Under the pieces are notes generated by a model, which was not told where the DNA came from, made no database searches, and saw only the letters and a program-made list of their open reading frames with translations. The position numbers and the translations under genes are program-made. DNA of 64,000 bases from Saprospiraceae bacterium (GTDB lineage Bacteria > Bacteroidota > Bacteroidia > Chitinophagales > Saprospiraceae), in NCBI GenBank assembly GCA_016715245.1, contig JADKAS010000001.1, positions 62,001 to 126,000 of the forward strand. The letters run 5' to 3'. Shown here one piece after another: positions 18,274-26,297 of the stretch (positions are counted from its first letter, which is position 1; each line of letters begins with the position of its first letter).

Positions 18274-18343
18274 GGAGCAAGTAAAAAACGGTAAAGTGAC
18301 CAGGGTAAAAAAAGAGAACTTAAAAGAATTTTTAGGGTTATAG
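18122..18343 (+). CDS. Antitoxin of a YoeB-type module
   Basis: A 73-residue small protein, probably the antitoxin for the toxin gene that starts two bases after its stop. It reads MKTPQVVIAHPSS at the N-terminus, a helical ALKAFLKALKIKFEF middle and a charged C-terminus (ESKEQVKNGKVTRVKKENLK) of the kind that wraps the toxin. Families of this size (DUF2683-like) are regularly paired with RelE/YoeB toxins. It lies directly downstream of the MoxR gene with its own TATCTTTG promoter. A near copy exists at 19039. Since its toxin has an internal stop, it may now be an orphan that could also neutralise related toxins. Confidence 0.75.
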   Translation: MKTPQVVIAHPSSAHQADALKAFLKALKIKFEFSDEETYNPEFVEKILESKEQVKNGKVTRVKKENLKEFLGL

Positions 18344-18344
18344 T

Positions 18345-18611
18345 ATGTCTTATTTTTTAGACTTTACGGATAAGGCGAAACAAGATATTGATGCTTTACA
18401 AAAAGCTGGCAATAAGGTTGTCCTAAATAAACTTTTTACACTTTTAGTTGAAATTTCTGAACATCCTTTTACGGGAACAGGTAGGCCCGAGTTACTCAAA
18501 CATTCTCTCTCCGGTTGTTGATCTCGTAGAATTAACAGAGAACACAGACTCGTTTATAACGTTGATGAAGGTATTATCAATATACTTTCTGTCAGAGGTC
18601 ATTATTTGTAA
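18345..18611 (+). pseudogene. YoeB/Txe-type toxin interrupted by in-frame TGA
   Basis: An 88-codon frame from ATG 18345 to TAA 18611, the length of YoeB mRNA interferases. Before the break it reads FTDKAKQDIDALQKAGNK and PELLKHSLSGC; after it, SRRINREHRLVYNV and INILSVRGHYL, which includes the catalytic-region Arg/His and C-terminal HY of the family. Codon 59 is TGA (18519-18521), where homologues have Trp or Tyr-Trp before SRRIN, so a single TGG to TGA change explains it. As written it gives a 58-residue inactive product. The same frame continues on both sides, so this is a nonsense mutation, not a frameshift. Confidence 0.85.
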
Positions 18612-18648
18612 AAAGTACAATGCTAAAGCGCTGTGCTCTGGTAGATTT

Positions 18649-18801
18649 GGTTTCCAAAGACCCGATGAAATTCTCGCACTAAAGGAACTTATCATATTCG
18701 CACTTTCAGAGAGTGAAGTCATCAGCAAAAATATCGTTGATAAAAAAGTACATTTTTCTGATCCGTTGAGCCATATGCTGGATGATCTGGATGAGGAGTA
18801 G
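18649..18801 (+). pseudogene. Second copy of the MoxR ATPase 3' end
   Basis: About 50 codons repeating the end of the ATPase gene: DEILALKELIIFALSESEV, then NIVDKKVHFSDPLSHM and the acidic tail with TAG. It begins abruptly inside the tail of the broken toxin region and has no start of its own. An open frame from 18448 through here is a chance fusion with the wrong frame of the toxin gene. Confidence 0.8.
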
Positions 18802-19006
18802 TAGAAGAAGATGTAGATAACTTCCTCACTGTATTGGGAGGTGTTACAACATTTTTATAAGCCATCGCTGGTGCACTTGTCTGACCCGACAGGAGGCCGA
18901 AACGGCGACGGTCGGGAGAGTTTTACAAAGCAAACCCATACATTCAAATCTGCCATTCCATATATATACTTTACAAAATCTCACATAATATTTTCTCAAT
19001 TATGCG

Positions 19007-19014
19007 TATCTTTG
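19007..19014 (+). promoter_or_regulatory. -7 element of the second TA copy
   Basis: TATCTTTG, the duplicated counterpart of 18090-18097. Confidence 0.5.
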
Positions 19015-19038
19015 TATTCTGAAAAGTAATTTTATTTT

Positions 19039-19263
19039 TTGAAATCTCCACAAGTTGTTATCGTACATTCCTCTTCACAAAGTCAGTCAGATGCGCTCAA
19101 AGCTTTTTTAAAGGCTCTTAAAATTAAATTTGAGTTTTCAGATGAAGAGACATACAATCCTGAGTTTGTAGAAAAGATATTGGAAAGCAAAAGACAGATT
19201 AAAGAAAGAAAGTTTACTGAAGTATAAAAGAAAGATCTTAAATCTTTTATTGATCGCATATGA
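19039..19263 (+). pseudogene. Second antitoxin copy, degraded
   Basis: Copy of the 18122 antitoxin with the start ATG changed to TTG and an in-frame TAA at 19225-19227. Beyond that stop the frame continues KKDLKSFIDRI to a TGA at 19261-19263, the expected C-terminus. The first 62 codons could still be translated from TTG as a shortened antitoxin. The N-terminal and core residues match copy 1 closely (KAFLKALKIKFEFSDEETYN). Confidence 0.7.
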
Positions 19264-19342
19264 GTAACTAATCATTACGTTTTTCTAAAAAAGCAAAAGA
19301 AGATATAAGAGTACATAAAAAATCAGGTAACAAATCACTTCA
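19260..19342 (+). pseudogene. Toxin remnant of the second TA copy
   Basis: Starts with ATG overlapping the old antitoxin stop, has TAA as codon 4, then reads SLRFSKKAKEDIRVHKKSGN, the N-terminal signature of Txe/YoeB-type toxins. Homology ends abruptly near 19342, so two thirds of the gene are missing. It differs from the copy-1 toxin in sequence, so the two modules were already distinct alleles before decay. Confidence 0.65.
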
Positions 19343-19460
19343 TGGCACAGCCGCGACATCACTCAGATCTAGTTGCAAATTACACCTAGCTGAGCGACAT
19401 TCGTGATTAATCCGGAAAATCATTTACCTGAAATTTTTATTATTTAGAAACTAAATATTG

Positions 19461-19468
19461 TATATTTG
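19461..19468 (+). promoter_or_regulatory. -7 element of the MazF-type TA operon
   Basis: TATATTTG (TAnnTTTG), 51 bases before the antitoxin ATG. No clear TTG at the -33 position. Confidence 0.55.
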
Positions 19469-19518
19469 TGTTGGAAACTCCGGTTAGAAAAATCATATAA
19501 TAACCTAAAAAAATTTTT

Positions 19519-19731
19519 ATGCACACGACTGATATAATAAAAGAGATCAAAAGTTTGCCTCTGAAGCAAAGGATTATTGTGTTAGAAGAAACATTGAAGT
19601 CCATCAAAAATGATGAAATTAAACTTTCTTTGGAACAGGCTGCTGATGAACTTCACAAGGAATATACAACTGACAAAGAATTAACAGCTTTTACAGCTCT
19701 TGATTTTGAAGAATTTTATGAAACAAAGTGA
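19519..19731 (+). CDS. Antitoxin of the MazF-type module
   Basis: A 70-residue antitoxin candidate with a helical N-terminus (IIKEIKSLPLKQRIIVLEET) typical of addiction-module component proteins and an acidic C-terminal end (ALDFEEFYETK) that would occupy the toxin cleft. The toxin ATG at 19718 lies inside its last codons, giving a 14-base overlap and translational coupling. It has its own TATATTTG promoter. The N-terminal part would bind DNA for autoregulation (family knowledge, not shown here). Confidence 0.8.
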   Translation: MHTTDIIKEIKSLPLKQRIIVLEETLKSIKNDEIKLSLEQAADELHKEYTTDKELTAFTALDFEEFYETK

Positions 19732-20056
19732 AATTTGGTTGATTGACCTTGACCCTACAAAAGGTGCTGAAATTCAGAAAAAAAGACCTGCCATTGTTGT
19801 TAATGATAATAGGTTGGGCAAACTACCCTTAAAAATAATTGTTCCGGTAACAGATTGGAAAGACCGTTATGAATTGGCTTCCTGGATGGTAAAAATAGAA
19901 CCCGACCTCACCAACGGACTCACTAAAACTTCTGCGATTGATTGTTTTCAGATTCGTTCCCTTTCAAATGAAAGACTTATTGAAAAAATCGGCCATATTA
20001 ACAGAGTGACATTACTGGAAATCAAAACATCCATCGATAAAGTTTTGGGTATATAG
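19718..20056 (+). CDS. MazF/PemK-family mRNA interferase toxin
   Basis: A 112-residue ribosome-independent endoribonuclease toxin, if intact as it appears. I choose ATG 19718 (MKQSEIWLIDLDPTKGAEIQ), since the frame from 19700 adds six residues that do not fit the family. Family features are the opening EIWLIDLDPTKGAEIQKKRP with the conserved RP, VVNDN, the IIVPVTDW strand and TKTSAIDCFQIRSLS, which carries the catalytic-side Thr/Ser and the conserved D-Q-R pattern. It is the only one of the three TA modules here with no visible lesion. It sits between copies 2 and 3 of the MoxR tail. Confidence 0.9.
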   Translation: MKQSEIWLIDLDPTKGAEIQKKRPAIVVNDNRLGKLPLKIIVPVTDWKDRYELASWMVKIEPDLTNGLTKTSAIDCFQIRSLSNERLIEKIGHINRVTLLEIKTSIDKVLGI

Positions 20057-20294
20057 AGCCTGACGTATTAAAAAAATAATCTTCAAAATATTGCCACAAA
20101 GCATTTTGGAAAATGTCAATGGTCAAAAAAGATCGTTTTTTTTAGACGTTTTAACATATTCATTTGTTCATTCACGAAGAGGTACATGACGAGAGCCCGA
20201 TTTTGGTAAAAAGTGTTTTTGTCCTTTTAGGTTTACAGGCTAAATCATTGGTACACCGTTTATATAAAACATCGAAGAGAAAGCCTGAAACGAT

Positions 20295-20459
20295 CTTGTT
20301 GAGCCCATTTCCAAAGACCCATATGAAATCCTCGCCTTAAAGAAATTTATCATATTCGGCCTTTCAGAGTGTGAAGTGATCAATAAAAATATCGTTGATA
20401 AAAAAATACATTTTTCCGATCCGTTGAGGCATATGCCGGATGATCCGGATGAAGTGTAA
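20295..20459 (+). pseudogene. Third copy of the MoxR ATPase 3' end
   Basis: Fifty-five codons in one clean frame ending in TAA: EPISKDPYEILALKKFIIFG, then INKNIVDKKIHFSDPLRHM. It aligns with residues 435-488 of the ATPase, with more substitutions than copy 2, so it is probably older. No start codon or upstream gene body is present. Confidence 0.8.
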
Positions 20460-20670
20460 AATACAATTTTATAAAGGGAATAAGGTAGTTATTTCAAAGT
20501 CAGGTTCTTTGCTATTTTCAAATATTAAAATAGTAGTCATTTTGTTTTCTTAGTCATTTTTATGTTTAAACGAGTTTTTTTTGGGAATGGCTTAACAAAA
20601 AATAAGTGTATATCATTATTAGGTCAAGGCAATGCATTTTCACTCTCCTTTTCATCTCCAAAACTTTATG

Positions 20671-20678
20671 TACCTTTG
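20671..20678 (+). promoter_or_regulatory. -7 element for rlhA
   Basis: TACCTTTG (TAnnTTTG), 23 bases before the rlhA ATG at 20702. Confidence 0.6.
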
Positions 20679-20701
20679 CACCTTCAAAAATTTTTTCCTG
20701 A

Positions 20702-22611
20702 ATGAAGCAGAAAATTGAAATTCTGGCTCCCGCCAAAAACCTGGTGCAGGGGATTGCAGCTATCAATGCCGGTGCTGATGCCGTTTATATAGGCGCCCCT
20801 CAGTTTGGTGCCCGGACCAATGCCACTAATTCTCTGGATGATATCGCCTCTATGGTTCAATACGCACATCTGTTTAAAGCGCAGGTATTTGTAGTGGTCA
20901 ATACCATTCTTTATGACAACGAATTGGAAACCTGCCGAAAACTGATCTGGCAACTATACGAAACCGGAGTGGATGCCATCATTATTCAGGATATGGGCAT
21001 ACTTGAAATGAAACTGCCTCCCATCGTGCTCCATGCCAGTACTCAGGCAAACAACCGCGATCCGCAACATGTAAAATTTTTGAAAGATGCCGGCATAAAA
21101 AGGGTAGTGCTGGCCCGCGAATTAAATCTCGACCAGATCCGGGAAATCAGGCATGCGTCGGACGCCGAACTTGAATTTTTTGTTTCCGGTGCTTTGTGCG
21201 TCTCTTTCAGCGGCAATTGTTATATGAGTGTGGCCAACGGGGAAAGATCCGCCAACCGAGGCTCATGTGCTCAGAATTGCCGGCTGCCCTATGAACTCGT
21301 GGATGGTAATGGAAAAGTACTGAAACAAAGCAGTCACCTTCTTTCCATTAAGGATCTCGACCTCTCTGATATGTTGCCCGAGCTTATTGAAGCCGGAATC
21401 ACTTCTTTCAAAATTGAGGGACGTCTTAAGGATATCGTGTACGTTAAAAACAACGTGTCTTACCTTCGTCAGAGGCTGGATGATTTCCTCGCAAAAAACC
21501 CTGATGAATATACAAAGGCTTCTTCAGGAAGGACTTATTATCAGTTCGAACCACAACTCGATAAATCATTCAACCGCGGATACACCGATTATTTTGTCAA
21601 TAAAAGAAAAGAAAAAATCGGAAGCTGGGAAACGCCAAAATCCAAGGGACAGTACATTGGAAAAGTAGTGGAAAGCAAAGCCAATGGTTATATAATTGAA
21701 AATTATGAATTACTGAATAACGGTGATGGCCTTTGTTTTATCAATGCAAACGGAGATGCTGACGGTGCTCAAATAAATATTATTGTCAACGATGTGATAG
21801 TGCTGAATATGCCTAAAAATATCACTCCCGGAACAGTGATATACAGGAATTCCGACGCAGAGTTTATCAAAATGGTGGAACAGGAAAAAAGTGCCATCCG
21901 AAAAATCGGCGTTACATTTACTTTTTCTGAAACTACAAACGGATTTTTATTGCGCGCAACCGACGAGGACGGGCATTTTAGTGAAACGGAACTTTTGACA
22001 GAAAAAATACCAGCAAAAAATGTTGAATCGGCCATTCCCAACATAAAGGCGCCTTTGGCCAAAACAGGAAATACCGTTTTTATTGCAGACGACATCCAGG
22101 TTGACATTTCCAGTCCCTGGTTTTTACCTACATCTGTTCTCAATGAAATGCGCAGAAAAGTATTGGAAGATCTGACAGAAACAAGGATATCCGGATACAA
22201 AAGAACAGAAATTTCGGTTACAAAAACCGACCACCCATATCCTGTCAAAGAACTGGATTTTACCTACAACGTTTCCAATCAACTGGCACGTAATTTTTAC
22301 CACCGGCACGGCGTAAAAGAAATTGAAAAAGCTTTCGAACTGCAGTGGGATCCGGGAAAATCAAGGGTTATGGTGACTAAATACTGTGTCAAATACGAAC
22401 TAGGAAAATGTGCCCGCTTTCAAAGAGCAACCATGGGCGAAAAAGTGAAAGAACCATTAACCCTCAGGCAGGAGATTTGTGGTATCAGCTCAAATTTAAT
22501 TGCCGGCCCTGTGAAATGGAAATATGGGAAAAAGATGCAGACCTTGAATTTATTGATGAAGACGAACAAATGGCGATGACGGACAGTATCAAAAAGTCAT
22601 TGAAAATATAA
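20702..22611 (+). CDS. rlhA: U32-family 23S rRNA C2501 hydroxylase, frameshifted near its end
   Basis: Homologue of E. coli RlhA (YdcP), which hydroxylates cytidine 2501 of 23S rRNA and depends on an iron-sulfur cluster. The alignment is recognisable throughout: GADAVYIGAPQFGARTNATN, VLARELNLDQIREIRHASDA, FFVSGALCVSFSGNCYMS, RGSCAQNCRLPYELVD and SFKIEGRLKDIVYVKN, then the C-terminal domain with MVTKYCVKYELGKCARF. The frame as written ends at 22579 with a nonsensical tail. Shifting by one base near 22462-22470 gives GDLWYQLKFNCRPCEMEI, the conserved FxCRPCEM cysteine motif, and a stop at 22611, for about 636 residues (RlhA is 653). The cysteine motif is therefore out of frame in this sequence. 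Single gene with a TACCTTTG promoter. Confidence 0.85.
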
Positions 22612-23068
22612 GTGTTCCTCTTTTCCATATTGCTGTAATGTTGACCTTTTGGCGAAGTGGCCTAAAACCAGTGATAGTGAACGAAAAATCGAAATTGCGT
22701 CTTTTGCTATAAAATCTACTAACTCCTAAGTAATTCCTTGACTGTGCAAAAGAAAAAGCATGAAGATTTGAAAGTGAACGGTGCTTGCAATCACCTTTTT
22801 TAGGCCTAGACTTTTTGCTTACTTTTTTGTCAATGAAAAAAGTAAGAGCCCAGCCGGCTTGAGGCATAATATTATTAAATATTTTTCAATTTTATTTTCA
22901 TGTATATAGATGAAAAAATTGTTGCAATAAATATCATTACCTACATATATAGCTAATAGATTTTTAATATTTTAACAAAAATTTAACGTCCAATTCCAAA
23001 TAATAAATCAACCTTTTTTCAGTATAATCATTTCATTTGTAATCATTTCTAAAACAAAATTTAAATCA
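22612..23068 (+). other. 457-bp gap between rlhA and the DUF2911 gene
   Basis: No gene. It contains a strong hairpin at 22818-22846 and an AT-rich stretch before 23069. A minus-strand open frame at 22589-22867 overlaps the repeat-like hairpin and lacks protein-like composition. I found no clear TAnnTTTG element for the downstream gene. Confidence 0.45.
22818..22846. repeat. 11-bp perfect hairpin, possible dispersed repeat
   Basis: Arms CTTACTTTTTT and AAAAAAGTAAG around a 7-base loop, followed by GAGCCCAGCCGGCTTGAGGC. It lacks a terminal T-run in either direction, so a terminator is doubtful. Similar elements recur between genes in Bacteroidota genomes (recollection, not verified here). Confidence 0.4.
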
Positions 23069-23917
23069 ATGAAAAACGTAGTATCCGCATTAAGCTTTTT
23101 ATTTTTAGTTAATTATGCATTTGCGCAAATCAAAACTCCGGCAGCGAGTCCTTTAACAAAATCAGAAAGTACTGTTGGTCTGACAACCATAAATCTGGAA
23201 TATTCAAGACCAAGTAAAAACAATAGAAAAATTTACGGAGATTTAGTACCATTCAACACCATGTGGAGAACCGGGGCTAATAAAAACTCCATCATTACAT
23301 TTAGTGATGATGTTATGATCAGCGGAGCTACCCTGACAAAGGGGAGTTATTCCATATTTGCAAAACCGACGATAGGTAATTGGGAAGTGTTTTTTTATAA
23401 AAATACAGAAAACTGGGGTGTTCCTGAAACATGGGTAGATTCATTAGTAGCAGTTAAATTAAGTGTTACTCCGGTTATGTTGAACAATACAGTAGAAACG
23501 TTTACCCTCAATATTGCAAATATAACCAGCTCTTCATGTCATCTTGAAATTTTGTGGGAAAACCTGAATGTTCCTGTTAAAATTGAGGTTCCTACAGACA
23601 AAAAAGTAAGTGCCAATATTACACAAGTAATGGCCGGACCTACAGCAAATGATTATTACAATGCAGCGCGATATTACAGAGAGTCAAAAAAAGATTTGTC
23701 ACAAGCCATGATCTGGATGGAAAAATCGGTGTCTATGGGCAATAATAAATTTTGGCACTTAAGACAGAAATCACTCCTTGAAGCGGATATGGGCAACTAT
23801 AAAGCAGCAGTAAATTCTGCAAAAGAGTCTTTAAAGCTTGCAACAGAAGCGGCTAATAATGACTATATCAAAATGAATAATGACTCTATAGCTGAATGGA
23901 GTAAAAAAGTAAAATAG
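23069..23917 (+). CDS. Secreted DUF2911 protein with C-terminal TPR-like part
   Basis: An exported protein of 282 residues; signal peptide residues 1-19 (ending NYAFAQ). Residues about 25-170 are a DUF2911 domain with the typical opening VGLTTINLEYSRPSKNNRKI, the VPFNTMWRTGANKNS core and KGSYSIFAKP. Residues about 200-280 are helical repeats (DYYNAARYYRESKKDL, MIWMEKSVSMGNN, GNYKAAVNSAKESLKLA), similar to tetratricopeptide units. This two-part arrangement is common in Bacteroidota, function unknown, in the periplasm or attached to the cell surface. It is a single gene ending in a clear terminator. Confidence 0.85.
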   Translation: MKNVVSALSFLFLVNYAFAQIKTPAASPLTKSESTVGLTTINLEYSRPSKNNRKIYGDLVPFNTMWRTGANKNSIITFSDDVMISGATLTKGSYSIFAKPTIGNWEVFFYKNTENWGVPETWVDSLVAVKLSVTPVMLNNTVETFTLNIANITSSSCHLEILWENLNVPVKIEVPTDKKVSANITQVMAGPTANDYYNAARYYRESKKDLSQAMIWMEKSVSMGNNKFWHLRQKSLLEADMGNYKAAVNSAKESLKLATEAANNDYIKMNNDSIAEWSKKVK

Positions 23918-23956
23918 TTCTATAAATTCAATATAATTTTAGGTTATTAACCGGAT

Positions 23957-23989
23957 AAGGGACTGTACAATTTTACAGTCCCTTTTTTT
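23957..23989 (+). terminator. Rho-independent terminator after the DUF2911 gene
   Basis: Stem AAGGGACTGTA / TACAGTCCCTT with a 6-base loop, followed by a run of seven Ts. Confidence 0.9.
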
Positions 23990-24121
23990 ATGGCTTAAAA
24001 TTAAGGGCTCAAATGCAGTAAAGTACAACATAAAATCAAAAAATAATGAATAAAATGTACAATAATTGAACTTTAAGCCGGACGTATCTGTTTACTTTTT
24101 TTAAAAATTAAAACCCTTATT

Positions 24122-24592
24122 ATGAAACTTCAGCCAGGAGATAACGCACCGGACTTTACGTTGCCGGCAAGTGACAAAACTATGTACACTCTGTCAGAAA
24201 ATCGGGATAAAAATACTGTCATATTATTTTTCCCTCTTGCATTTACCGGCACCTGTACCACAGAACTATGCTCTATAAGAGATAATTACAATATATATAG
24301 CACATTGGATGCAAATGTTATTGCTATATCAGTAGACGCTTTTGCTTCATTAGCCAAATTTAAGGAACAGGAAAATTATAACTTTCCATTACTATCTGAT
24401 TTCAATAAAGAAGCAGGAGGAAAATATGGAACACTTTATGAAAACTGGATTTTGGGTATGAAGGGTGTTTCTAAAAGATCTGCATTTGTAGTGGATAAAA
24501 AAGGTGTGATCCGTTATGCGGAAATTTTGGAAAATGCCGGAGAACTTCCTAACTTTGCAGCCATTCAGGAAACCCTGAAAACTTTGCATTAG
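24122..24592 (+). CDS. Peroxiredoxin (AhpC/TSA family)
   Basis: Cytoplasmic thiol peroxidase of 156 residues that reduces hydrogen peroxide or organic peroxides. The thioredoxin fold is clear: PGDNAPDFTLPAS at the start, then FPLAFTGTCTTELCSIRD, where the first Cys is the peroxidatic one and the nearby Thr and Arg complete the site. The second Cys five residues on could be a resolving cysteine. SVDAFASLAKFKEQ and SAFVVDKKGVIRYAE are family-typical. It lies 19 bases upstream of clpS and may be cotranscribed with clpS and aat, although its link to that pathway is not obvious. Confidence 0.88.
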   Translation: MKLQPGDNAPDFTLPASDKTMYTLSENRDKNTVILFFPLAFTGTCTTELCSIRDNYNIYSTLDANVIAISVDAFASLAKFKEQENYNFPLLSDFNKEAGGKYGTLYENWILGMKGVSKRSAFVVDKKGVIRYAEILENAGELPNFAAIQETLKTLH

Positions 24593-24611
24593 TAAACATT
24601 CATTTTGAAGT

Positions 24612-24914
24612 ATGAATACAAAACCATTATTTGACGTTGAAGAAGATGTATTGGTAGAGGATGACACTACCTCTGGCTTTGAATCTCAGTTGATTGTATA
24701 CAACGACGATCACAATACATTTGATTGGGTCATTCAGTGTTTTGTAGAAGTATGTAAACATACAAGGGAGCAGTCGGAACAACTTTCAATGCTCATACAC
24801 TTTAAAGGGAAGGCTACCGTTAAAACCGGAGATTTTGATGTTTTAAAACCATTAAAAGATGCACTGGTAGACAGGGGGCTTTCTGCTGTTATTGAGACCG
24901 TTATGGCGGATTGA
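24612..24914 (+). CDS. clpS: ATP-dependent Clp protease adaptor ClpS
   Basis: Adaptor that delivers proteins with destabilising N-terminal residues (Leu, Phe, Trp, Tyr) to ClpAP or ClpCP. 100 residues, normal size. The variable acidic N-terminus is followed by the core from about residue 25: LIVYNDDHNTFDWVIQCF, where the Asn-Asp-Asp and Thr line the N-degron pocket, then VCKHTREQSEQLSMLIHFKG, the Clp-binding helix face. It is 30 bases upstream of aat, the transferase that makes N-degrons, so the two form a functional pair. Confidence 0.93.
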   Translation: MNTKPLFDVEEDVLVEDDTTSGFESQLIVYNDDHNTFDWVIQCFVEVCKHTREQSEQLSMLIHFKGKATVKTGDFDVLKPLKDALVDRGLSAVIETVMAD

Positions 24915-24944
24915 TGTTTTTCCTGATGTGGCAAAATTTCTTTT

Positions 24945-25631
24945 ATGTTGTTTGTTGAGGATGACTATATTTTTCCTCATCCTGATTGTGTCAACCGCTA
25001 TGGTATTTTGGCTGTAGGTGGTGTACTTGATAAAAAGTCTTTATTTACAGCCTATTTATACGGTATTTTTCCATGGTATAATTATGAACATGAACCAATA
25101 ATATGGTGGAATCCTGTTCCCAGGTTTGTCATTTTTCCTGAAAATGTCAAGGTGGCAAAAAGTATGAAAGTGTACTTTAATCAGAACAGATTTAGAGTGA
25201 CATTTGACCAGTGTTTTGAATCCGTTATCAGAAGTTGTGAAATGGCTCCGCGAAAAGGACAGGAAGGTACATGGATTAATGAAGACATTATTTATTCATA
25301 TACTGAATTATTTTATGCAGGTTTTGCGTCGAGTGTTGAAGTTTGGGATGGCGATAGTCTGGTAGGCGGGCTGTACGGGGTTAAAATCGGAAAAATATTT
25401 TTTGGAGAATCTATGTTTTCTCTGGTTCCAAATGCTTCCAAATTCGGATTTATCAAACTTGCTTCACGACTCGCAGAAGAGGGTTTTTTTGTGATTGATT
25501 GTCAGCAGCCTAATGACTATCTTAAAAGTCTTGGAGGAGAATTTATAACCGGTGATCTTTGGAAAAATATGTTGTTCCGGAATAGAAAATATATCCTTCA
25601 GAACGATATTTGGCTACCTCAAAACCGTTAA
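24945..25631 (+). CDS. aat: Leucyl/phenylalanyl-tRNA-protein transferase
   Basis: Transfers Leu or Phe from tRNA to proteins with N-terminal Lys or Arg, marking them for ClpS-mediated degradation. 228 residues, family length. Signatures: RYGILAVGGVL, GIFPWYNYEHEPIIWWNPVP, the TWINEDI motif, FYAGFASSVEVW, LVGGLYGVKIGKIFFGESMF and ASKFGFIKLA with VIDCQQPNDYLKSLG. Together with clpS it makes a bacterial N-degron operon. It ends 24 bases from the convergent carotenoid gene. Confidence 0.93.
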   Translation: MLFVEDDYIFPHPDCVNRYGILAVGGVLDKKSLFTAYLYGIFPWYNYEHEPIIWWNPVPRFVIFPENVKVAKSMKVYFNQNRFRVTFDQCFESVIRSCEMAPRKGQEGTWINEDIIYSYTELFYAGFASSVEVWDGDSLVGGLYGVKIGKIFFGESMFSLVPNASKFGFIKLASRLAEEGFFVIDCQQPNDYLKSLGGEFITGDLWKNMLFRNRKYILQNDIWLPQNR

Positions 25632-25655
25632 TTTTGTTCAAATCATATGGTTGAA

Positions 25656-26297
25656 CTATAAATATTGCACAATATAAAAAGCAATTTGAATATACAATAA
25701 AAGGAAAGGAAATACAGTAAATTTTTTAATGGGAAAAAATATTTCCGATATAAGTACGATTATAAAACTTACTGTCCACCATGTAATATAATTAAATATG
25801 GGAATCTCTCCTTTAGTCCATTCCCAATATCCCAGATTTACAGCGGCAGGTTCAAGTATAATATCATACAAGGTGATAAGGGAGGCAGAAAGCAAAGATG
25901 TAGTCAAGGCTGAAAATGGTTTAGCATAATATGCATTCATTAATTTTATGGTGTTAATTCCCAAATACATGGTCAAAAACCACAAGACGCCTATCAATAA
26001 AGGTACATTCCATATTTTTATTCCAAATGTGGGGCCGTAAACGTAATCACCGAATAAATTTCCAGTATTAACCCCGACACACTCTACAATAAATCCGGTT
26101 ATTCCTGACATAATCATAAATAAATAAAATGATTTGTCTTTAGGATCCACAGAAATTATGGTCAGAATTGTCATTAGGATTAAAGTAAATGGCGTTGCAG
26201 AAATAAACCATTCCCTGTAATCTGACTTCAATCCGAAGGCTCCTGCAACATGAAAAAGTAGTGCCACACCTGCCAATATTTTTGTTTTACCGGGCAT
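25656..26297 (-). CDS. cruF: Carotenoid 1',2'-hydratase, CruF family
   Basis: A membrane protein of about 213 residues with seven hydrophobic segments. In Bacteroidota such proteins hydrate the acyclic psi end of carotenoids to give a 1'-hydroxyl group. I start it at ATG 26297 (MPGKTKILAG), overlapping the desaturase gene by 11 bases; the frame from 26324 would overlap it further. Recognisable family parts are ECVGVNTGNLFGDYVYG, GVLWFLTMYLGINTIKL and ITLYDIILEPAAVNLGYWEW, with conserved Glu and Asp within membrane segments. The overlap with the crtD-like gene implies one transcript and sequential reactions: hydration, then 3',4' desaturation. Confidence 0.8.
   Translation of the reverse strand: MPGKTKILAGVALLFHVAGAFGLKSDYREWFISATPFTLILMTILTIISVDPKDKSFYLFMIMSGITGFIVECVGVNTGNLFGDYVYGPTFGIKIWNVPLLIGVLWFLTMYLGINTIKLMNAYYAKPFSALTTSLLSASLITLYDIILEPAAVNLGYWEWTKGEIPIFNYITWWTVSFIIVLISEIFFPIKKFTVFPFLLLYIQIAFYIVQYL

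Larger units (their letters stand above)
18649..19190 (+). repeat. Direct repeat copy B
   Basis: Copy of 17731-18273 at an offset of 917 bases (918 before a one-base difference near 18665). It carries the same MoxR tail, spacer and promoter and leads into the decayed second antitoxin. Confidence 0.85.
20057..20701 (+). other. Intergenic gap holding a MoxR tail fragment and the rlhA promoter
   Basis: Apart from the third MoxR tail copy at 20295-20459 and a promoter at 20671-20678, I see nothing. The stretch 20057-20290 has no open frame of note and no hairpin with a T-run. Confidence 0.5.

Noticed and set aside
18448..18801. 117-codon plus-strand frame as a gene
   Set aside because: It joins the wrong frame of the YoeB gene to the duplicated MoxR tail; neither half has its own start or context.
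19342..19460. CTCAG...CTGAG inverted sequence as an attachment site
   Set aside because: Imperfect and without a matching partner elsewhere in the window.
22589..22867. 92-codon minus-strand frame downstream of rlhA
   Set aside because: Covers the hairpin repeat and the restored rlhA end; repeat-derived frame rather than a gene.
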